A DNA stretch of 64,000 nt, from the NCBI GenBank assembly GCA_023392125.1, contig JAEVZS010000021.1, positions 20,057-84,056 on the forward strand, written 5' to 3'. The position numbers were made by a program, and so were the translations under genes. Within the stretch, counting starts at the first letter, position 1, and the number at the start of each line of letters is the position of its first letter. Origin of the DNA: Bacteroidota bacterium (GTDB lineage: Bacteria; Bacteroidota; Bacteroidia; Cytophagales; Cytophagaceae). The notes beneath the pieces were generated by a model. That model did no database searches. It saw only the letters and a list, made by a program, of their open reading frames with translations, and was not told where the DNA came from. Positions 35,257 to 44,688 of this stretch are shown piece by piece.

Positions 35257-36762
35257 AGCAAGATCAAATCTCCGGGTTACACAGGACGGAATATGCTGAT
35301 CATAGTGAGCTACATAAATCAGCGTCTTGCCAAACGAAGTGCAGACCATATCCACAATTTGTCTGAAACGTTCAATCTGGATTTCATCTAGCCCCTGACA
35401 TGGTTCGTCCAGAATCAGTAAAGGCGGATTTTTAACAAGAGCTCTTGCCAGCAGCACCACCCTCTGCACTCCCAGAGATACCATCGAAAATGGCTGATCT
35501 TTCAGGTCCGGAATCTGAAAAGCCTCCATCCACTGCATTGCCAGCTTTTTCTGATGAGCAGTCGCCGCCCCGGACCAGCCAATCTGTTCATTAAAGCCGG
35601 AAGTAACGCAATCCAGACAGGTAAAAAGAAGCTTTTTTAACCCAGGCGCCGACCTGCGCTCAATACTTACAAGCGACTCTGTAAACGAAGGCGAACGCTG
35701 GAAGAACAAGTGCAGCTCCGGTGATACATATCCGATTTTACTTTTTAGTTCCCAGATACTTTCTCCGCTACCTCGTTGCTTATCAAAAACCAGGACACGA
35801 TTCGTATATGCTTTGGGGTTATCTCCGTTTATCAAACTCAGCAGAGTCGATTTTCCGGAGCCATTGGGTCCGGTAAGCGCCCAACATTCTCCTTTTTTTA
35901 CAATCCAGTTTATATCCTGCAAAATCACTTTGTCTCCATAACGCACACTCACTCCTTCCATTTCCACCGCATTTACAAAGTCATATCGTTCGCCGGAATG
36001 CTCAGATCCGACAGCGAATACAGATTTTATATCATTGAACCTGCTTGTTTCGCCAACCTGTACATTAACTTCTTTTAGCAATTCCTCTCCGGAAGCTTTG
36101 CGATGCAGTTTTCCCCCTTCAAGGAAATAATACTGATCCGCTCTGTCGGGGAGGTCAGTCATCCCGCACAAAAGCAGAATACCCATCCCTCTTTGCGTCA
36201 ATAGCTTGATTATACCATACAAAATTGCTCTGGTTTCTTTATCCAGCCCGACAAAAGGATTGTCCAGGATTAACAAGACAGGTTTTCGCAACAGGGTAAG
36301 CGCCAGCTGCACGCGCTTACTTTCACCATTGGATAATTCAAGAAACAGTTTATCTTTCAGCTCTTCAATATGGAGCCCGGAGAGGATTTCTCTGAAAAAA
36401 TGGTCATCGTTCAGCTCTTCCTTAAAAAAACATCCAACCTTCGGCAGATCACGGCCAAAGGTATTATCATATCGTTGCTGATAGTACGTTCCTCCTTCAA
36501 CCCATTCTCTGAAATCATGTTGCTGAGGCACCCAGCCTGTGTTTTCACGTACATTCACAGCATACTGTATGTTTCCATGTGCAGGCTCCAGCTTCCCACC
36601 GATTATCTTAGCCAGCACAGTTTTTCCACTACCGCTCAGACCACATACTACTGCCAGAGACGCTTTCTCAATCCGCATGGAAAGATCATCCAGAATATTC
36701 TTACCTGCAAACGTGCAGGACAAATTCTTCAACTCTATCAGGGATTCATTCTTTTCACTCAT
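35251..36762 (-). CDS. Double ABC ATPase (ModF-like), no permease nearby
   Basis: Two nucleotide-binding domains in tandem, no membrane segments. Domain 1: GLSGSGKTVLAKI, signature LSNGESKRVQ, LLILDNPFVGLD. Domain 2: GPNGSGKSTLLSL, signature SLGVQRVVLLARAL, LLILDEPCQGLD. The arrangement resembles ModF/PhrA ATPases. There is no molybdate or other transport gene in the window, so its partner is unknown. 503 aa, starting 43 bases before gtrA's end. Confidence 0.88.
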   Translation of the reverse strand: MSEKNESLIELKNLSCTFAGKNILDDLSMRIEKASLAVVCGLSGSGKTVLAKIIGGKLEPAHGNIQYAVNVRENTGWVPQQHDFREWVEGGTYYQQRYDNTFGRDLPKVGCFFKEELNDDHFFREILSGLHIEELKDKLFLELSNGESKRVQLALTLLRKPVLLILDNPFVGLDKETRAILYGIIKLLTQRGMGILLLCGMTDLPDRADQYYFLEGGKLHRKASGEELLKEVNVQVGETSRFNDIKSVFAVGSEHSGERYDFVNAVEMEGVSVRYGDKVILQDINWIVKKGECWALTGPNGSGKSTLLSLINGDNPKAYTNRVLVFDKQRGSGESIWELKSKIGYVSPELHLFFQRSPSFTESLVSIERRSAPGLKKLLFTCLDCVTSGFNEQIGWSGAATAHQKKLAMQWMEAFQIPDLKDQPFSMVSLGVQRVVLLARALVKNPPLLILDEPCQGLDEIQIERFRQIVDMVCTSFGKTLIYVAHYDQHIPSCVTRRFDLAL

Positions 36763-36805
36763 AAAGCACTATACAATTACACCGGAGTTGTCGGATACGG
36801 AAGAG

Positions 36806-37288
36806 CTATACTCCGGATTTAGCTACCTTAAAAGTAAACTTTCTCTGTAGCAGATAGGAAACCAGCACAATCACACAGGTTATTAGCACTTTGGCAACAG
36901 TCGGATATACATGCATATATTCGACCATGATTTTCAGAAATACATAGTTCAGAATGATATTCAGCAAAAGAACAGAAAAATACCGGACCAGCTGCACTCT
37001 TCCCCTTACAGTAGATTCCGCAAAAACAATTGTACGCATCAGGAAAAATCCGATCGGAAAAGATACCATAAACGAAAAAATAAATGCCGCGATATGAGGG
37101 CTTATAGTCAGAAAGTCAAAATGGACCGGCTGCTTGTCAAGAATATAATTGTATGAAATAAAATATACCAGAATATCAAGCAGCGTATTCCCGCTTCCGC
37201 ATACCCCGTACCGGTACGTCTGCAAATCCATAATCGGTTTAAAAATAAAATAAAACGGATCTATTATTTTTAAAATTAATCGTCGCAT
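36806..37288 (-). CDS. GtrA-family membrane protein
   Basis: Small four-helix membrane protein; the family includes putative flippases for lipid-linked sugars. The start at MRRLILKIIDPFYFIFKP (160 aa) fits the family's length better than the longer frame from 37399. Characteristic elements: YGVCGSGNTLLDILVYF and LLQRKFTFK at the end. No glycosyltransferase sits next to it here. Confidence 0.85.
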   Translation of the reverse strand: MRRLILKIIDPFYFIFKPIMDLQTYRYGVCGSGNTLLDILVYFISYNYILDKQPVHFDFLTISPHIAAFIFSFMVSFPIGFFLMRTIVFAESTVRGRVQLVRYFSVLLLNIILNYVFLKIMVEYMHVYPTVAKVLITCVIVLVSYLLQRKFTFKVAKSGV

Positions 37289-37564
37289 CCACGTTAAGTC
37301 TGAAACAATTTCAAAAGTTATAAAAAAAACGCCCAACATACTATATAATACTTCTTTTTTTGCCTGTAACTGGCACCGGAAACCCTTTCCGGCTGTCAAT
37401 AAAAGATATCCGGGGCGGCTGCTTATATTGAATAAAATTCATTACTTTTACATAACTAAAAACCACATAGCTAATTTTTTACAATGGATCTGGCTTAACT
37501 TTTTATTGTAAGCTAAGTTGATAAGCTTTGAATTCATCAGCAAACTCAATTATTCGCAACTCAT

Positions 37565-39544
37565 TTGATACCGGAAGCATTTAATATCAAATACTTTACC
37601 AGCACGATGAATTCGGTTTCCGAGGGTATCGCTATTATCGGTAAATCCGGTAAAGCTATCTGGATCAACAATGCATTTCCTGTTCTTCTGAACCTCCCCG
37701 CTTCTGCATGTTATGAGCTTGATTTTTCAGTTTTTTTCACTGCCCCATATCCGGACGTTTTTTGGGTCTTCCGTAATTTCGGCCATCATCTGCAGCACCA
37801 TTATATACCAATAGAAGAAGAAACTGATAAAGAGAGCTGCGGAATAATTGTCCTCAGTCGGCTGCAGGCTCCTCCGTTTACGGTAGTACATACCCGGAAT
37901 GAATCAGAATCAGAGCTGATCAGCATCAACGAAAATCTGAGTAAGCCCAACGCTGAGCTTCAACGCCTGAATGATGATCTTGAGTCAGCAATAGCGCAGC
38001 GTACCCAGGAGCTGGAGCTTAGCAACGAACGGTTTCGTTTGCTCACAAAAGCCACCAACGATATTGCATGGGACTGGAACCTGATTGACAACCATCTTAC
38101 CTTCAACGAGATATTTGATACAGAATTTGGCAGTAGCGCCTATAAAGGCACAAACGGACTGGAATACTGGCAATCACGACTTCATCCTGAAGACAAAGAA
38201 GCAGTTCTCAACGAACTGTTCAAAAGCATACATAATCCGGAGATACAAAGCTGGAAAGCAGAATATCGCCTTTTAAGCAGACATGGGCACTATGAGTTTA
38301 TTCTCGACAGAGGATATATCATCAGGGATGAGCAACTGAACCCTGTACGTATGGTAGGCTCAATGCTCAAAATGTCCGATGTAAAAATCATCGAAAGCAA
38401 GCTTCGTACAACGGAGCAAATGTATCAGATACTTGCCGAGTCAATGCCTCAGCTCGTATATTCGGTCAATGCAAAGGGACATGGAGATTATTTCAATCTT
38501 CGCTGGCTCGAATATCTCGGTAGTCTCCCGAAGAATATGACCAAAGATATGTGGAGCGATATTGTTTTTCCTGATGATCTTCCTGTAATCAGGCAGGCAT
38601 GGATTGAATGCTCTCAAACACAACGGGACCTGAGCGCTGAACTGCGTCTGAGAAACAAAGAAGGCGAATATCGCTGGTTTCTGACAAGAGCAACTCCCAT
38701 ACTGGACGACGACAATTGTATTATCCGCTGGATCGGAACCTCTACAGATATACACGATCAGAAAATTCAGCTTGAAAATCTCGAAAAAAGCGAACAGCAG
38801 CTCAATCACGATCTTACAAGACTAAATTTCACCAATCAGCATCTGGCCAAGCTGAATAAAGAACTGGACAGCTTTATCCATATTGCTTCGCATGATCTGC
38901 GCAACCCTATCAAAAACATGGAATTTCTGCTCAACATGATGCAGGAAGAGCTAAAATCCTACCTTACAAGCAATGACAATCTCCGGCAAATCTTCAGTCT
39001 GGTGCAGAAATCAAACAAGGTTCTGAAAAATCTGGTCATAGACCTCACCGAGATACCGGTCAGCAATGAGGAAGATAATGAAATACCGGAACTGGTCGAT
39101 ATCGGAGAAATTCTCAATGATGTATTAACTTCTATTGGCGACCTGATAATCGAAAATGATCCTGATCTGCATATCGATCTCCAGATAAAAAAACTTCATA
39201 TTCGTCCGAAAGAAATCCGGAGCATACTTTTCAACCTGATAAACAATGCAATAAAATACCGGTCTGACTCCCGCAGACCGGTGGTAAAAATTTCTTTCAA
39301 TTATTCTTCCGGCAAAGACAAACTTATTCTGAAAGTTGAGGATAATGGCATTGGAATTGCTCAGGAAGATCAAAGTAAAGTATTTATTCCATTCAAGCGC
39401 CTTCATAAAGTTAGCCCCGGACTCGGGTTGGGAATGTCTCTTGTAAAACAGACGATTGAAAAAAATGGAGGTGCCATCGAGGTCTGCAGTGAAGTGGATA
39501 AAGGCACCATTTTTACCATCACACTCCCTGCCTCGTTAATCTAA
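37565..39544 (+). CDS. PAS-domain sensor histidine kinase
   Basis: Cytoplasmic-type histidine kinase with no membrane segment detected. PAS-like domain 1 (~10-105), coiled-coil (~115-155, IAQRTQELELSNERF), PAS 2 (~155-275, DIAWDWNL), PAS 3 with C-terminal PAC (~280-400). The dimerisation/phosphoacceptor helix carries IASHDLRNP (His near residue 443), then the catalytic domain: N-box NLINNAIKY, G1 VEDNGIGI, G2 GLGLGMSLVK. No receiver domain and no regulator gene beside it. The start may be TTG 37565 or ATG 37607; I kept TTG because it preserves the N-cap helix of PAS 1. Confidence 0.9.
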   Translation: MIPEAFNIKYFTSTMNSVSEGIAIIGKSGKAIWINNAFPVLLNLPASACYELDFSVFFTAPYPDVFWVFRNFGHHLQHHYIPIEEETDKESCGIIVLSRLQAPPFTVVHTRNESESELISINENLSKPNAELQRLNDDLESAIAQRTQELELSNERFRLLTKATNDIAWDWNLIDNHLTFNEIFDTEFGSSAYKGTNGLEYWQSRLHPEDKEAVLNELFKSIHNPEIQSWKAEYRLLSRHGHYEFILDRGYIIRDEQLNPVRMVGSMLKMSDVKIIESKLRTTEQMYQILAESMPQLVYSVNAKGHGDYFNLRWLEYLGSLPKNMTKDMWSDIVFPDDLPVIRQAWIECSQTQRDLSAELRLRNKEGEYRWFLTRATPILDDDNCIIRWIGTSTDIHDQKIQLENLEKSEQQLNHDLTRLNFTNQHLAKLNKELDSFIHIASHDLRNPIKNMEFLLNMMQEELKSYLTSNDNLRQIFSLVQKSNKVLKNLVIDLTEIPVSNEEDNEIPELVDIGEILNDVLTSIGDLIIENDPDLHIDLQIKKLHIRPKEIRSILFNLINNAIKYRSDSRRPVVKISFNYSSGKDKLILKVEDNGIGIAQEDQSKVFIPFKRLHKVSPGLGLGMSLVKQTIEKNGGAIEVCSEVDKGTIFTITLPASLI

Positions 39545-39607
39545 AGAAATCAATCGTCTTTATACGATTGCATGAAACATTTTCAGGAATATCAAGTATT
39601 AAATTAT

Positions 39608-40462
39608 ATGCAAGTCAATACAATTATTTTTCCCACAGACTTTTCCGCATGCTCTAGCAATGCATTGAAATATGCATTGACAATAGCGGAAACTTTTTAT
39701 TCCAAGATTGTTTTGGTTCACGTAATTATAAACAGACCTGACAACGAACGGTCGGAAAATATTCAGAGTATTAAAAAGTCGGTCAGTGAGAAACTAAACG
39801 ATCTGAAACTGGAATGCTTACAGAAAAACCCGTTATTGAACATTACCACGGTTGTCACCGAGGGTAGCAGCGCTGTTCCGATCATCAAGCTGATCGAAGC
39901 CGAAAACGCCGATCTTATCGTACTTGGCGCAAAAGGCGAAGGTGGTATAAAAGATATAACCATTGGCTCTTTTGCTACCGAAATTATAGATGACGCCCTG
40001 TGTCCGGTACTTGCTATTCCTGAACGAACCGGCAGCATCAAGTTTCAGAAAATAGTCTACGCTTCCGATCTTGAGCATATAGATGTTGCAGCCATCAAGC
40101 AGCTGACTGCATTTGCAACTTTTTATAATTCCGAGGTTACCATTCTGAACATATCGGATCAGAAAAGAAAATTTTCCGAAGATCAGTTATTCAGATTTGA
40201 AAAGATTGTGAGAGAAACCTGCTCGTATCCTAAGCTGGACTTTATCTATTTCCACGGATCTGATATCAACGTCCACATACAGGAATATCTAAACAGAAAC
40301 CAGGCTGATCTTTTTGTAATTACCACGATCAGTGAATCAATCATCAGCAATCTGTTTAAAGATAAAAACACGAAGAAAATGGCTTATCATGCCACTATTC
40401 CGCTACTGGTTTTCCACGAAACAGATAAATGCTGTCAGCCAATAGGCAGACTTTCATTCTGA
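39608..40462 (+). CDS. Universal stress protein, two Usp domains (copy 1)
   Basis: Two tandem UspA folds. Unit 1 keeps the ATP-binding motif G-2x-G-9x-G-S as GAKGEGGIKDITIGS; unit 2 is degenerate there (TTISESIISNLFKDKN). I start at ATG 39608 (MQVNTIIFPTDFS), which gives the standard Usp N-terminus; an earlier ATG at 39572 is possible. Follows the histidine kinase gene on the same strand. Confidence 0.92.
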   Translation: MQVNTIIFPTDFSACSSNALKYALTIAETFYSKIVLVHVIINRPDNERSENIQSIKKSVSEKLNDLKLECLQKNPLLNITTVVTEGSSAVPIIKLIEAENADLIVLGAKGEGGIKDITIGSFATEIIDDALCPVLAIPERTGSIKFQKIVYASDLEHIDVAAIKQLTAFATFYNSEVTILNISDQKRKFSEDQLFRFEKIVRETCSYPKLDFIYFHGSDINVHIQEYLNRNQADLFVITTISESIISNLFKDKNTKKMAYHATIPLLVFHETDKCCQPIGRLSF

Positions 40463-40476
40463 TTCCAAAGCTTTTT

Positions 40477-40523
40477 CAATAAAAAAGCGAGGTTATCGAA
40501 AGAACAGCCTCGCTTTTTTATTG
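40477..40523. terminator. Bidirectional terminator between two Usp genes
   Basis: CAATAAAAAAGCGAGG / CCTCGCTTTTTTATTG, 16-bp perfect stem, 15-base loop, T-runs on both strands. Confidence 0.92.
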
Positions 40524-40537
40524 AAACCAGGTATCGA

Positions 40538-41371
40538 CTACACTTTATGCAGCGCCAGCAATGGAAGCCTGGTATGAGAAGCCATCTTTTTTGTATTTCC
40601 ACTCTGAAAAAGGCTTGCCCAGAATCCTCTTTTTCCTCTTGCCATAACAATCAGATCCGCCTGATTTTCCTCTGCATATCTGTTTATACCGTCTTCCAGA
40701 TCATTTTCCTCTATCAGATCAATTGACACAGCCTCATAATCTTTGTTGCTCATATTGCTTTCAGCCACATAATTAATTGCTTTTTTATGATCCTCATCAG
40801 TAATTTTATTCTTTACGTGCAGAATGGTAACTTCCGAGCCAAAGAGCCTGGCAAAGCTAATGATAAAATCAACCAGCTTCTCCTCTCCTGCCTTAAGCTC
40901 ACTGGCAAAAACAATCTTTTTGAAATCGTCAAGTCCGGTTTCTTTTGGCAATATCAATACAGGAATATTGGTAGACTCCAGAACATTGCCCGCAATGGAC
41001 CCCGCTACCCGTTCTGCAAAACCATGTATACCCTTTGTATTGAGAACAATCAGATCCGCATTGCTTATTTTACTGTAATCAATAATTTCATCTACGGCAA
41101 AGCCATAGCGTACAGCCTTCTCAAAAGTGACTTCCGCAGAAGGATTAGACTGGCGAAGCATTACAATCATTTCATCAAGTCTTCGCTCAGCTTCTGTTTT
41201 CAGACGATCCGTGATTTCCGCATCCATTTTCATTCCGGCCTCCGTCCCGGTTACATGATAGGCATGCATCAGTATCAGTTTTCCCTGGACAAGATTAGCG
41301 ATATTAAAAGCTATTGTCGCCGCCTTTACAGACTCTTCCGTAAAATCAGTAGGACAAAATATTGTATTCAT
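40538..41371 (-). CDS. Universal stress protein, two Usp domains (copy 2)
   Basis: Starts MNTIFCPTDFTEESVKAA. Unit 1 nucleotide motif reads NTKGIHGFAERVAGS, in which Asn replaces the first Gly of G-2x-G-9x-G-S. Unit 2 reads ARGKRGFWASLFQSGN. The ends TKKMA-H--PLL match copy 1, so the copies are close paralogues. Convergent with copy 1. Confidence 0.92.
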   Translation of the reverse strand: MNTIFCPTDFTEESVKAATIAFNIANLVQGKLILMHAYHVTGTEAGMKMDAEITDRLKTEAERRLDEMIVMLRQSNPSAEVTFEKAVRYGFAVDEIIDYSKISNADLIVLNTKGIHGFAERVAGSIAGNVLESTNIPVLILPKETGLDDFKKIVFASELKAGEEKLVDFIISFARLFGSEVTILHVKNKITDEDHKKAINYVAESNMSNKDYEAVSIDLIEENDLEDGINRYAEENQADLIVMARGKRGFWASLFQSGNTKKMASHTRLPLLALHKV

Positions 41372-41402
41372 ATGATATAATAAAAAAACAGTTCCGACTC
41401 GG

Positions 41403-42230
41403 TCAATAAATCAGCAAAGGAGTTTCTGAGTTGTATATTTTTTCCTTTGTAAAACTTGTATGAAACAGCTCTGAAATAAAATTCCTTTTCTGTTTACGTA
41501 ACACAAGCAAATTCGCATTTTCCTTTTCCAAAAACAAATCCACGATTTTTGAAGGATTTTTTAAACGAACTAATTCAAAAATTACTTTATCATACGCTAA
41601 CTGGTGCTTTTGGGATTCAAGAACTGCAAATTGTTCTTCTTTCTGCTCTGTCGGTGACTCATCAACATACAATATATGAACCCATGCATCAAACGTACGG
41701 GCAAAATCAACCACATTCCGGATAAAATCGTCCGCATCATTTTTCAGGTCCGTAGCAACAACAACAGACCGTATTCCTTTAAAACTTGCTTCTTCCGGAA
41801 CTACCAGCATAGGAACGGACAGCTCCCCTGCCAGATCGGTAACTGTGCTTCCACCAAGCCTTGTCCAGAAATTAGAGTGTCTTGAACCGATGATCAGCAA
41901 TTCTGCATTACTTTCTTCCAGATTTCTCCGTATTTCGACACCAGGTACTCCTACCACAGATTTAATCTGAAAACTCAACGGACTTTTATCCGGATACAAA
42001 ATATCTTTATATCTTTCTTCAAGAGACGCAAGAAGCGATTTACTTTCCTGCTGTTTATCAACAATCAGCGGATCAAGATAAAAGGCAGGTGCTACCGGAT
42101 CAATGACCTGCATGGTAACTACATTCAGAACAGTAACTTCTGCACCGGTTTGAGAAGCGAGTCTTACAGCATAGTCACAGGCATTTGTTCCACTCTGTGA
42201 AAAATCAGTAGCAACTAGTATGTTTTTCAT
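41403..42230 (-). CDS. Universal stress protein, two Usp domains (copy 3)
   Basis: Starts MKNILVATDFSQSGTNACDYAV. Unit 1 motif GSRHSNFWTRLGGST lacks the second Gly. Unit 2 ends VLRKQKRNFISELFHTSFTK. Lies 31 bases upstream of copy 2 on the same strand, so the two probably form an operon. Confidence 0.9.
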   Translation of the reverse strand: MKNILVATDFSQSGTNACDYAVRLASQTGAEVTVLNVVTMQVIDPVAPAFYLDPLIVDKQQESKSLLASLEERYKDILYPDKSPLSFQIKSVVGVPGVEIRRNLEESNAELLIIGSRHSNFWTRLGGSTVTDLAGELSVPMLVVPEEASFKGIRSVVVATDLKNDADDFIRNVVDFARTFDAWVHILYVDESPTEQKEEQFAVLESQKHQLAYDKVIFELVRLKNPSKIVDLFLEKENANLLVLRKQKRNFISELFHTSFTKEKIYNSETPLLIY

Positions 42231-42353
42231 TCAACACTTGATTTGCATTTTATTAAAAGTGTTTCATTTTCCCTGCAGGAAAAATGGTTAAAATCATATT
42301 TCAGACTGACATTTGTCATCTTGTGGTTCCTTCCTTTTCCTTCTACTAAACAA

Positions 42354-42830
42354 TCAGTTCTCTACGAGCTCAATATTGATCGTAACGCTGCCATAATCCC
42401 CTTCATCCCGATTAGTCCGGTAGGTTCCGGCCACAGGAAGCACGGTAAAATCCTGCACAACATTGGTAAAAGCCAGGCTGCTTGTATCCACTATAAAAGT
42501 ATCATCCCAGTTAAGACAGGTCTCCTGAAATTCTATCCGCATATTTTTTGTATTCTCAGGATGTATAATCAGCATTGCAGATATCTGCGGCTTAAGAGAC
42601 TTTGAAGTCACAGAATCCAGCACCATATTTTCTTTTTGCTCATCCGAAAAGAAATGTACCTCACACAATCCAAAGCCTGTAAGGCAATTTTCTTCGGGAC
42701 TTGCCCAGCTTCCTTTCACCAGTCCCGAAAATACTGATGCTTCTTCTTTTTTTTCCGGGGATTTGCAGGCCATGCAATACAGCGATGCAGACAATGCTAT
42801 CAGATATCCCGGTATCTTCGTATAATTCAT
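42354..42830 (-). CDS. Lipoprotein of unknown function in the cox operon
   Basis: 158 aa with a lipoprotein signal ending YCMACKS. Mature part is probably a small beta-sandwich (FIVDTSSLAFTNVVQDFTV...VTINIELVEN) with three Cys. No family recognised. It starts 13 bases after the coxA stop on the same strand, so it may serve oxidase assembly or be a passenger. Confidence 0.7.
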   Translation of the reverse strand: MNYTKIPGYLIALSASLYCMACKSPEKKEEASVFSGLVKGSWASPEENCLTGFGLCEVHFFSDEQKENMVLDSVTSKSLKPQISAMLIIHPENTKNMRIEFQETCLNWDDTFIVDTSSLAFTNVVQDFTVLPVAGTYRTNRDEGDYGSVTINIELVEN

Positions 42831-42843
42831 GCTTTCTTCTCGT

Positions 42844-44688
42844 TTAATGGATTTTGCCCTGACGTCGCAGACTTTTCGTGGTAATTCGTATACCCTCTTC
42901 CTTCAGATTAGAACTTTCTGTTTCTGACAGAGGAACATTCTGAGGTATATAATCTTCTTCTGCTCCCGGTTTTGAATAATCATAGGGCCAGCGATACACA
43001 GCCGGTAGTTCTCCCTCCCAGTTTTCATGTGTCGGCATTCCCGCTTTTGTTGTCCATTCAAGCGTATTGGCCCGCCATGGATTCTGTTCTGCCGGTTTTC
43101 CCCAAAATAAATGATAGAAAAAATTAAACAGGAAAATAAACTGGGCTGCAAATGTAATTATAGCGATGACAGAGATAAATGTATTCAGATCCGGGAAATA
43201 ATTAATATTCTCCATATAGGAAAATGAATAATAACGCCTCGGAATTCCATTCCAGCCAATAAAATGCATTGGAAAAAAGATCAGGTAAATTCCTGCAAAA
43301 GTTATCCAGAAATGGATGTATCCAAGGCGTTCACTAAGCATTCTGCCAAATAGTTTGGGAAACCAGTGATACACTCCAGCAAAGAATCCAAACACCGCCG
43401 AGCTGCCCATTACCAGATGAAAATGGGCTACTACAAAATACGTATCATGTAAATGAATATCTGCCGCACTGTTGGCCAGCACCAAGCCGGTTAAACCTCC
43501 TGATATGAAAAAAGAAACCAGCCCCAGCGCAAACATCATCGCAGGTGTAAATCTCAGATTACCCCGCCAGATTGTTGCCAGATAGTTAAAAACTTTTACA
43601 GCGGATGGTACGGCTACAACGAAGGATGTCAGACTAAAAAGGCTGCCCAGAAACGGATTCAGCCCGGAAACAAACATATGATGCGCCCATACTAACAATG
43701 ACATGAAACAAATGACTGCAAGCGACAAGACCATGAGCAGATAGCCAAAAATGGGCTTGCGGGCATTGACTGAAATTACTTCTGAAGCGATACCAAGTGC
43801 AGGCATAATAACAATATAGACCTCAGGATGTCCCAGAAACCAGAACAAGTGCTGATACAATATCGCGCTTCCCGAACCTGGCGTACCCCAGACTGCTCCA
43901 TCAATATAAATATCCCCCAGAAAAAAGCTGGTATCCAGATGTCTGTCAGAAATAAGAAGTAAAAAAGCTGCAACAAGAACAGGAAATGAAAAAAGTCCGA
44001 GGACGGCTGTCAAAAGCAACGCCCATACAGTAAGCGGGAGACGATCAAAAGACATACCGCTGGTACGCATATTGATTACTGTGGCAATATAGTTTATGCC
44101 GCCAAGTAAAACAGATATAACGAAAAAAATAAGACTGACTATCCACAAAGTCATGCCGGCACCGGAACCGGACACAGCGACCTGTACGGCGCTCAGCGGC
44201 GGATAAGCAGTCCACCCGGCCATTGACGGTCCGGTTTCCACAAAAAGAGAACCAAACATCAATACACTGGACAGAAAAAACATCCAGTAAGAAAGCATAT
44301 TGATAAAAGGAGAAGCCATATCCCTTGCCCCGATTTGAAGAGGTATCAGAAAGTTTGCAAATGTCCCACTCAAACCGGCTGTCAGCACAAAAAAGACCAT
44401 CACCGTACCGTGAATAGTTACGACAGAGAGATAGAACTCGGCATCCAGCCGCTGGTTCAGAATCCAGTCTCCCAGAAGAGGCTTAAGCCATTCTATATCG
44501 GCATTGGGGAAACCATGGGGAATACGGATCAGCAGAGAAAGCAGCCCTCCGATCACGGCCCAGAAAATACCGGTAAACAGATATTGCCTGGCAATTACTT
44601 TGTGATCCGTACTGAAAATATATTTCCGCCAGAAAGACACTGGCGCATGATGCATTTCCTGTTCTTCCCGGTTAATCAATCGGTCCAT
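42844..44688 (-). CDS. Cytochrome c oxidase subunit I
   Basis: Catalytic subunit of a heme-copper terminal oxidase; about 12 membrane helices. Ligands visible: TIHGTVMVFF (heme a His), GHPEVYI (CuB His and the cross-linked Tyr), WAHHMF (two CuB His), VAHFHLVMG (heme a3 and heme a His). The GHPEVY Tyr marks an A-type oxidase. 614 aa with a ~60-residue C-terminal tail. Its start overlaps the end of subunit II by 17 bases. No subunit III gene is adjacent. Confidence 0.95.
   Translation of the reverse strand: MDRLINREEQEMHHAPVSFWRKYIFSTDHKVIARQYLFTGIFWAVIGGLLSLLIRIPHGFPNADIEWLKPLLGDWILNQRLDAEFYLSVVTIHGTVMVFFVLTAGLSGTFANFLIPLQIGARDMASPFINMLSYWMFFLSSVLMFGSLFVETGPSMAGWTAYPPLSAVQVAVSGSGAGMTLWIVSLIFFVISVLLGGINYIATVINMRTSGMSFDRLPLTVWALLLTAVLGLFSFPVLVAAFLLLISDRHLDTSFFLGDIYIDGAVWGTPGSGSAILYQHLFWFLGHPEVYIVIMPALGIASEVISVNARKPIFGYLLMVLSLAVICFMSLLVWAHHMFVSGLNPFLGSLFSLTSFVVAVPSAVKVFNYLATIWRGNLRFTPAMMFALGLVSFFISGGLTGLVLANSAADIHLHDTYFVVAHFHLVMGSSAVFGFFAGVYHWFPKLFGRMLSERLGYIHFWITFAGIYLIFFPMHFIGWNGIPRRYYSFSYMENINYFPDLNTFISVIAIITFAAQFIFLFNFFYHLFWGKPAEQNPWRANTLEWTTKAGMPTHENWEGELPAVYRWPYDYSKPGAEEDYIPQNVPLSETESSNLKEEGIRITTKSLRRQGKIH

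Noticed and set aside
42268..42285. TTTTCCCTGCAGGAAAA palindrome upstream of a Usp gene
   Set aside because: Short, without T-tract or a clear gene relationship; insufficient evidence to call it a terminator or operator.
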